Shown here one piece after another: positions 56,461 through 64,000 of a stretch of DNA of 64,000 bases (positions are counted from its first letter, which is position 1; each line of letters begins with the position of its first letter). Position numbers and translations under genes: made by a program. Under the pieces are notes generated by a model, which did no database searches, was not told where the DNA came from, and saw only the letters and a list, made by a program, of their open reading frames with translations. Source of the stretch: Sisyra terminalis (Eukaryota > Arthropoda > Insecta > Neuroptera > Sisyridae). The DNA lies in assembly GCA_958496175.1 (NCBI GenBank), contig OY292276.1, positions 60,029,080 through 60,093,079 on the forward strand, given 5' to 3'.

Positions 56461-57245
56461 TAGGATGATTTTTTTTTTGGTCCCATCGTGAAATTTTGTT
56501 GGAAATACCAAAAAAAAAATTCCCCGAAAGTTTGATCCTTTAATATTAATTTTAAGTCCTCGACAAAGACGTGCAAAGATTTCCCATTGAAAATACACGG
56601 AAACTCTGATTGTTTTATTTTTAAATTTCTATATCTCGGTGGCATTTCATGGGATCGCTTTTACCGACGATGTTTTTTTCTCAGAATTAAACGCTCTACA
56701 AAAGTGCCCATTGCGACAAAGTCGTAACTCACACCGGTGAGGTAGTACGGGCCACTGAACCTGATATTTCCATAAAATTCAAGGCTAAATATCTCGTTTA
56801 ATATTGATCTTCGCGATTTGGTCTACAGGAACTTTGTTGTAGAAAATTAAATTCTCTACAAGTTTTTCATTTATAATTTTTCGGTAGCTCTTGTTATTTA
56901 CGAGATAAATGCAAAAAAAAAACACGAATTTTATGGAAAAATCAGGTTCAGTGGCCCGTACTACCTCACCGGTGTGAGTTACGACTTTGTCGCAATGGAC
57001 ACTTTTGTAGAGCGTTTAATTCTGAGAAAAAAACATCGTGGGTAAAAGCGATCCCATGAAATGCCACTGAGATATAGAAATTTAAAAATAAAACAATCAG
57101 AGTTTCCGTGTATTTTCAATGGGAAATCTTTGCACGTCTTTGTCGAGGACTTAAAATTAATATTAAGAGGTCAAACTTTCAGGGATTTTTTTTTTGGTAT
57201 TTCCAACAAAATTTCACGATGGGACCAAAAAAAAAAATCACCCTA
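56461..57245. mobile_element. Long foldback element D with perfect 8-bp target duplication
   Basis: 785 bp, ends TAGGATGATTTTTTTTTTGG and the complement of TAGGGTGATTTTTTTTTTTG. The arms mirror each other throughout, including CGACAAAGTCGTAACTCACA and its complement; the centre is near 56,853. Flanks GTATACAC at 56,453-56,460 and 57,246-57,253 are identical. TAGG ends and the 8-bp duplication fit hAT. No coding capacity beyond mirrored frames on both strands. Confidence 0.87.
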
Positions 57246-57253
57246 GTATACAC

Positions 57254-59085
57254 AATACAGCAAAGTATGTTTTCAGAAATTACTGTTTTCATTTTAGTTG
57301 TTAACAAAAACGCCAATTATTCCCTCTTCCTTAGTATCTTAGGTTCCTATGGTTAATTTTAACGATTATAACACTTTAAGGATTGTTCTTGACATGGACT
57401 TAACTCACTTTCAAAATAAACGGTTCAATTATCTATTTACCTAATTTTTGGTTGGGAAATAATTTTTTTCCCAAATAGTTAAAAGCATTCAATCATCCAA
57501 TTCCTCCTACACAATGCGCCTCTCGTCGAGGAAATTTCCGTTTCCCGAAACAAAAGCCGAGCGATCAACACTCAATTGTTTTTAATTTATTCACTTGCCA
57601 TTGTTTCGTTCCTTATTAACGCATCGAACTAAACATCCTGGCCACGTTCCACTGAACAATGCTCTGATTAAGGGGCTGAGTGAGGGGGAGGGAAGACAAA
57701 AAATAATATTTAGAATATAAAACCAAAAGTTGCAAAAACGTTAAATGTACAGCTTTCTTTGGTACATCCCATCAATTTATTGTAATGAGCTTTGGCATTC
57801 ATCAACCAACCAACCAACCGACCCCCCCTTGATCCTGCACGTTTTAAATGCAGAAATAGTCAGAAAATGCATCCATTTTCCACAGAGTACTCCCGTGCCA
57901 CCACCATCCCCTCAATTCATTCAAATAGACAATTTCCCATCTCTCGTCAAAATGCGAAATATTTTCTGCAAGATTTACGATGATGAATACAATTATTCCC
58001 TGTCCCTGCTTGTGTCAAGTGAATCAAAATGTATTGGGATGTTTTATATAAATGTGTTGGTACACATATACACTGTTGCATCTCCCAATTCTTCCCTAAT
58101 CTCCGTGTGGCTGGAGTTCGAACACAGAACCAAACCAACCATTGTTGATATAATTGTTTCCGTTTTGTCTGTATGCCTTGTGTGTGTGTGTATAAGGACA
58201 AGAGAATGAGGAAAACCGGGAACTGTACGGCAAAATGGGGGGGGCGAGGGCGGTTGGGGAATGATTTGTCCTCGACTCTTCACCCCCTCGCAACTAAAAC
58301 GTTGGCGACATCGTCGTCTCATCACAGCATCCAACTAATTTCTATTTATAACATTTTTTTCCAACAAAAACCAACAGAAATTCTCTGCTATTTCATTACG
58401 ATAAAAGGGAAATGGGAAAAGAATCGATTTTCTTTATTATCCAACTAGTTTCGCTTTCATATTGTGTCATAAGTTAGTCCTTTATTTCTTCAATTATTTG
58501 CCTGGTTTATTCTTCATATCTAAAAAATAAAAATCAATTAAATAAGAGTTAAATAAAACATCTACAGATACCAGAAAAGTTACAAATATCCGCTCCATAT
58601 TCGTGTTGGGAAAAATTTCAAGAGGCCAACAAATTTGCTTCTCATCATTTTATTTAGCTAGGTACTAGATAAACTCTGAAATAAAACACACACCTTTTAA
58701 TTAAAGTAATTTACCTACAACAAAATTATATCGTAAAAGCACGTCCAACATCGACCAACCCTCTTCATGTTAACATTTTTTTTTTCGCCTGACATGCACG
58801 CCGAAAAGACAATGCAATTTGACGATAGGCGAACAAAAGGGGTGCAAGAACAGCGGCCCTCTCCACATATTTATTATGTATACATATAGTGAATTGATAG
58901 CGCAAGTAATAACCGCTTAGTCACGCTGGAATTACCAGTGTGTTTCCATTAAAACTATAGCAAATGTATAACATACGTAAATAAAAGCCGACATATCGTC
59001 GATTAGATCACATATCCTGCCAATTAGACGGTGCTACTACGGTGCCGCGCCGTCAAGGGTCCGGGGGTTGATTTCCACTGGCATG
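57254..59085. other. Intergenic DNA, no gene seen
   Basis: A 154-codon frame at 57,745-58,209 and its opposite-strand frames are low-complexity (Pro, Thr and Cys runs) and look like chance. No element recognised. Confidence 0.45.
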
Positions 59086-60300
59086 TCGGAGGAAAAAAGG
59101 GAGCACGAAGAAACGATTGTATTTATCAATTGCATTACGTCGTTATTGGATTTTATTTGATCTTCACTGTTCGCTATTTCGACTATAATTGGCCAACGTT
59201 GCTCTTGAGGGAATATTTTCACCAAATGTCGTCGATGTAAAGAGATGTATACACTGACAAATCATTTCACCCCTCGCTTTCAAACGTGAAATGCTGGCAT
59301 TTAACATGTCGATTATTTTGAAAGAATTTCTTCCGAGAGAATTCTGGAAATGAGAATCGGTTTAGCTTACATTTTTGTTAGTGTTAAAATTTCTTACCTA
59401 GTTGTCCATAAATTATTAGATTTAGACTCGAAAAAAGCATCCAGACCTTAGAATACGACTTCAATTTCCCCATTTTTACTTTCCCCGTGGAGATTTTCTT
59501 TTTGCAAGGTTTTATTGGGATTTTTGTGGACTATTATGTAATTTGCACCAGTTCAGCAATGTGTCGCTATATCATGATGGTGATGGCAGGCAAATGGTCT
59601 TTATCGGCGTTTGAGTAGCTGGAGGAGTCGAACTTCATTCCTCTGTCTTTTTTATTTTTTTATTTGTTGAATTTTTTTGATTTTGTGGCCATGCAGCTGC
59701 TATTTCTTGGAGCTCTTGAAGGAGTCTCCGCTTCTGCCTTCTTTGGTTTATAGTTTCCCCCAAGCCTAGTTCTACTGCACTAGGACAATTTTCCAGGCCG
59801 GTAAGGAAATTCCATAGAAAGTCTTTTATGTATGGGACGTTCATTTCGTGATAAATTTGGTTGTTTCACACATACCATGGAGTTTATCCATTATTATTAT
59901 TATTATTATATGGAGCACGAAAAAACGATTGTATTTATCAATTATATTGTGTCGTTATTGGATTTTATTTGATCTTCACTGCTCGCTATTTCGACTATAA
60001 TTGGCCAACGTTGCTCTTGAGGGAATATTTTCACCAAATGTCGATGTCAAGAGATGTATAAACTGACAAATCATTACACCCCTCACTTTCAAACGTAAAA
60101 TCCTTGCATTTAACATCTCGATTATTTTGAAAGAATTTCTTCCGAGAGAATTCTGGAAATGAGAATCGGTTTAGTTTACATTTTTGTTAGTGTTAAAATT
60201 TCTTACCTTTTTGTCCATAAATTATTAGATTTAGACTCGGAAAAAGCATCCAGAACTTAGAATACGACTTGAATTTCCCCATTTTCTTTTTGCGAGGTTT
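59086..60300. repeat. Direct duplication, about 380-bp units 820 bp apart
   Basis: 59,105-59,480 repeats at about 59,923-60,290: CGATTGTATTTATCAATT, TTGGATTTTATTTGATCTTC, ATTGGCCAACGTTGCTCTTG, ATTTCTTCCGAGAGAATTCT. The intervening block with GTTTCCCCCAAGCCTAGTTC (about 59,752) also recurs at about 60,492. The minus-strand reading of the latter (MNVPYIKDFLWNFLTGLENC) looks like a LINE reverse-transcriptase tail. Confidence 0.65.
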
Positions 60301-60399
60301 TATTGGGATTTTTGTGGACTATTGTATAATTTATATCATGGTGGTGATAGCAGGCAATTGATCTTTTTCAATTGAGAAGTCGAACTTCATTCCTGTCTT

Positions 60400-61030
60400 T
60401 TTTATTTGTTGAATGTTCTTGATTTTGTAGTCAAGCAACTGCTATTTTGGAGTTCTTTCGGGAGTTTCCGTTTCAGCCTTCTTTGGTTTATAGTTTCCCC
60501 CAAGCCTAGTTCTACTGCACTAGGACAATTTTATAGGCCGGTAAGGAAATTCCTTAGAAAGTCTTTTATGTATGGGACGTTAATTTCATGAAGAATTTCG
60601 TTATTTTTCACATACCATAGAGCTTTAGTGGTGATTCTCAAGACTCTATTTTTGAATATCTGTAGATCATTGTGATTTTTTTTGAAAATGGAAGCCAAAC
60701 TATGCAAAAGTATGTGAGAATTGGTCTAATGACTGATTTGTATATCATCATTGAATATTCCATACTTAAAAGAGATCTTCTGTTCTCTGATTTTACTTGA
60801 AATGTGCTTTGCAAGGTTAACTTCAAGTCCAGAAGTATGCCCAGATATTTAACAGTCGTTTTTTTTTCGCACTCCACGGAATTTCCATTTGATTTTCTTG
60901 AAATCAATAAAACAAACATGGACTGGTTTCTACAGTTCCATCGCTGTAATATTGCCAAAGTTCTGGTCAGTTCTGGTACCCAGCTTTTTTTAAAGTCAAA
61001 TAAATTGGTAATTTTTTCTTTCAAAAGTGA
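60400..61030 (-). pseudogene. LINE (non-LTR) reverse-transcriptase C-terminal remnant
   Basis: The minus strand over 61,024-60,638 encodes VKYLGILLDLKLTLQSTF and then MIYKSVIRPILTYFCIVW, the thumb-proximal signature KYLGv.lD..L and LYKs.irPiltY....W of jockey-type reverse transcriptases. The frame then breaks; a tail with NVPYIKDFL follows toward 60,560. The catalytic FADD region is absent, so it is a dead fragment. Confidence 0.75.
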
Positions 61031-61059
61031 TGAAACTTTAAAACCATTTTGGTGAAATT

Positions 61060-62445
61060 TTTGACAACTCCAAAGACTTTTACATTGATTCTTTTTCGAA
61101 CAAATATTTTCATATTTCCATGTTTTGTACCATTACTCTTAATGAAATTCTTGACCAAACTTGTTCTGAAAATTTCCATAGATATAGTGCTAACATTCTT
61201 TAGGAGCCCATGAAAGTTTGGAATCGTTCCACTTCACTAAATGGTCAATAAATATTCAGCAGATTTCCAGTTACAATAAATTATAATCCTCTGGTTCATA
61301 TGCAAAGCTAATCCAATGATTCCTAAAAAAAAAACGAGTTCAAAAGAGGTGTAAAAATACTTTCACAAATATTTCCACATTTCTATGGTTAATTTGGGTT
61401 CTTTAGATCTCGATTTTATTAAAGTTTTCACAATGTTTTGTACCATCCTTTTAATGAAATTCCTGGCCAAATTTCTTGAAAATTTCTGGAAAATTTCCAT
61501 AAATACATGCGCCAACATTCTTCAGCAACCCATGAAAGTTTGGAATCATTCCGTATCACTACAAATATTCAGCAGATTTCAAGAAACCCCAAATTACAGT
61601 CTTATGGTTCATATATAAGACCAACCAAATGGTTCCTAAAAAAAAACGTGTTAGTCTTTTTGCAAAATGGTTCAAATCTACTCGACTTCCTGGTGGAAAA
61701 GTGAAAATATTTATCCAAAAATTTGGTCCCCAAATTCAAAATAAGACGTTCAAGTTTTATTCTGTCCTATCTTAAATGAGTTTAGTCTGTCTTAAATGAG
61801 TTATTTTAGTGTTAAAATTCCTTAATTTTTTATCCATAAATAGGATAGCAAAATTTTTGACTTAGACTCGGAAAAAATCTTCAGAACTTAGAATGTGACT
61901 TCAATGATAGTTCCATCGCCATAATATTGCTAAATTTCTGGTACCCAGCTCTATTTAAAGTCAAAAAAATTCGTAAATCTTTTCTTTCAAAAGTTTTGAA
62001 ACTTTAAAACCATTTTGATAAAGTTTTTGACATCTCCCAAGACTTTTACATTGATTCTTTTTCGGACAAATATTTCCACATTTCCATGGTTGATTTGGGT
62101 TCTGTGAATCTTGATTTTATTAAAGTTTTCGCAATTTTTTGTACCATTCCTTTTAATGAAATTCCTGGCCAAACTTCTTCTGAAAATTTCCATAGATCTA
62201 CGTGCATACATTCTTCAGCAGCCAATGAAAGTTTGGACTTGTTCCACTTCACCACATGGCCAATAAATATTCAGCAGATTCCCAGAAACACCAAATTACA
62301 GTCCTCTGGTTTATATACAAGACCAACCAAATGTTTCCTAAAAAAAACTTGTTAAAGTCTTTTCGCAAATTGGTTCAAATCTATTCGACTTCCTAGTGGA
62401 AAATTGAAAATATCTTTTCATAAAATTTGGTCTCAAAATTGAAAA
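61060..62445 (+). repeat. Tandem repeat, three diverged units
   Basis: CCCATGAAAGTTTGGAATC(G/A)TTCC occurs near 61,208 and 61,529 (CCAATGAAAGTTTGGACTTG near 62,221), each followed by AATATTCAGCAGATTTC and preceded by TTTTGTACCAT. Units are about 320-690 bp apart. Non-coding. Confidence 0.6.
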
Positions 62446-64000
62446 TAAAAGTCCTACTCTTAAACGGGCTAATCACGTGGGAGAAAAAAGGGGGTTAGGT
62501 GGATATGACAGATGAGGACAATTACCGAGATTTTATGGGTAAAATTTGCATATAACTTATGGATGATCCTCGATCATATATTTACCTTTTCTACATACGA
62601 GTTTTTTTCGAGTTCTTAAAATGGTTTTTCGGGAAAATATTTCCACCAGGAAATCGACCAAATTTCTTCTGTTTCATACTTCTGCTAAATTCAGGTCAAT
62701 ACTTGGTACCAAAGCCTACTTGATCTTAAAATAAATTAAATAAATTTGTAAATCATTTTCTTCCTATAATGCAGGTGCAAATTTTCAAAAAGTTATAGAA
62801 AATCTTGAATTTCTATCATAAGTTTTAATCCTATATTAGTTATGGTAAGGAAGGATTCATATATTTGTATTTTATCAAAGAGAATTGCATAATTGGCTAC
62901 GTATATCGGAGATAATGATTGTATTGATTACATGAAATTTATGTTGGAATAATGTGTGAAGCCAAATTGGAGGCGAAAGAAGAATGTTGAGTTTGTTTTT
63001 GATGTGGAAGACGTAATTGGTGGAAGAGGTGGAGAAGAGTGAAGTTTGGTGTTGTGGGATGCAAGATAAAAACAATTTATAAACGAAGAAATAAAAAGCG
63101 ATCGACGCCGATGTCGTCGTGCTATTATACGAATTTCATGTGTCGGTCCTCGTCTTCGTCGTTCAATGAGATTAAATTGTGATGTCGTACGCTTTATATA
63201 CAACACAGCTTTTATATACAAACTGTACGACGACAAAAGTACTTTGTGCTGGCTATATGGTAGGTAGGTAGGTACTATACGTGGAAGACGTCCATGTAAA
63301 AGACGTCGGTGGTGGTGGAGGTGGTGCGGCCAAGTGGGGCAAAGTTTTCACGTCAATATTGAGATACAAAGTTTCATTGTATGCGAGAGAGAGTATCGCA
63401 GCAACATCGATGATCGTCTTGTTCGTTGTGTTGCCGCCGAAAGCTGAAAGCCCACCCGGAGTATAGGGAGCAGTTTAATTAAAGAGCGGCCGGCGCCGCG
63501 ACGTAGCAACATATATCTACGTGTAGGGTATATGCTGGCCGAGCGAGATGGAGCACATGCCGTGCGTATTCACTCCGCATAGCTGCTGATATCTGTCGTG
63601 GTTGCTCTCCTGCGGGAAAACTCGTTCTCCCGGTCCCGTAAAAGGCGGAGCCACCAGTTCACCGTTCAAAGGCACCGCCCGGATCACGTTTTAACAAAAC
63701 CACTTCTTGATGATTTATTACATTATCACCTGTGTGCAACATGAAAGGGACCCGGACCGACGGACCATAGCCGACGAGACCAGCTTCACACCAACAAATC
63801 CCTCGACTCGTTTCCCCTGCTGTCTCGTCGTCCACGTAGCCATTTTGCTCACCCAACTAAATTATTTTGATTTTACAATTTGCAAATTCGTTTTCGCAAT
63901 GCAATTCCTACAAAAGTTCACGGCATTAGTAGCTGGTCTCAATAAATACCTACATTCACCTATGATAGCAGGAATTGCAATATTTTCCGTAACAACAAAA
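62446..64000. other. GC-richer terminal region, possible promoter or leader of a gene outside the window
   Basis: From about 63,070 the base composition rises, with GGTGGTGGTGGAGGTGG near 63,308 and GCGGCCGGCGCCGCGACG near 63,485. Frames on both strands are short and show no domain or start context that I trust. Conserved-looking, gene-proximal sequence is a guess from composition only. Confidence 0.35.

Noticed and set aside
56413..57356. Mirrored frames of about 61-82 codons as duplicated genes
   Set aside because: They are the same palindrome read from both arms of foldback element D.
57745..58209. 154-codon open frame as a gene
   Set aside because: Overlapped by long frames on the other strand, with low-complexity Pro and Cys/Val runs and no recognisable motif.

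Overview
The window looks like nuclear DNA of a holometabolous insect, most likely a beetle. It is AT-rich, has short spliced introns (about 50-100 bp), and is densely filled with decayed and recent transposons. The beetle guess rests on the tiny introns and on a GH16 beta-1,3-glucanase that keeps its catalytic residues and has no N-terminal carbohydrate-binding domain. No database search was possible, so the order is an inference.

Real genes sit almost only in the left half. A PEBP-like secreted gene (minus, 4.3-4.9 kb) faces the first of three tandem paralogues of an unrecognised secreted cysteine-containing family (plus, 5.2-6.2, 9.1-10.1 and 14.6-15.6 kb). All three have a signal-peptide exon, a phase-0 intron and one long exon. 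A CYBC1/EROS-like gene in four exons lies at 19.5-20.4 kb. A GH16 beta-1,3-glucanase (24.5-25.7 kb) is accompanied by a broken, inverted GH16 fragment at 23.6-23.8 kb. EMC8/9 (minus, 29.0-29.6 kb) is intact. Weaker evidence exists for single exons at 1.06-1.26 kb and 23.25-23.30 kb, and for a small spliced gene near 51 kb.

The most striking structure is a 12-bp word, GTAATTCCCCTG, found exactly 32 times. Two arrays carry it: 25.96-28.68 kb in plus orientation and 31.82-34.54 kb in minus orientation. They face each other across the EMC8/9 gene. Spacing is about 170 bp, and the sequence between cores is much more divergent than the core. Further copies lie at 31.64 kb and in an unrelated tandem repeat at 52.9-53.7 kb, and a near-copy lies beside the GH16 gene.

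From about 35 kb rightward I see almost no genes. The region holds long foldback (hairpin) elements, some with perfect 8-bp target duplications, nested hAT elements, small MITEs, tRNA-derived SINEs, a LINE reverse-transcriptase remnant, Penelope-like fragments and several tandem repeats. The last 1.5 kb is richer in GC and may be a promoter or 5' region of a gene lying outside the window.
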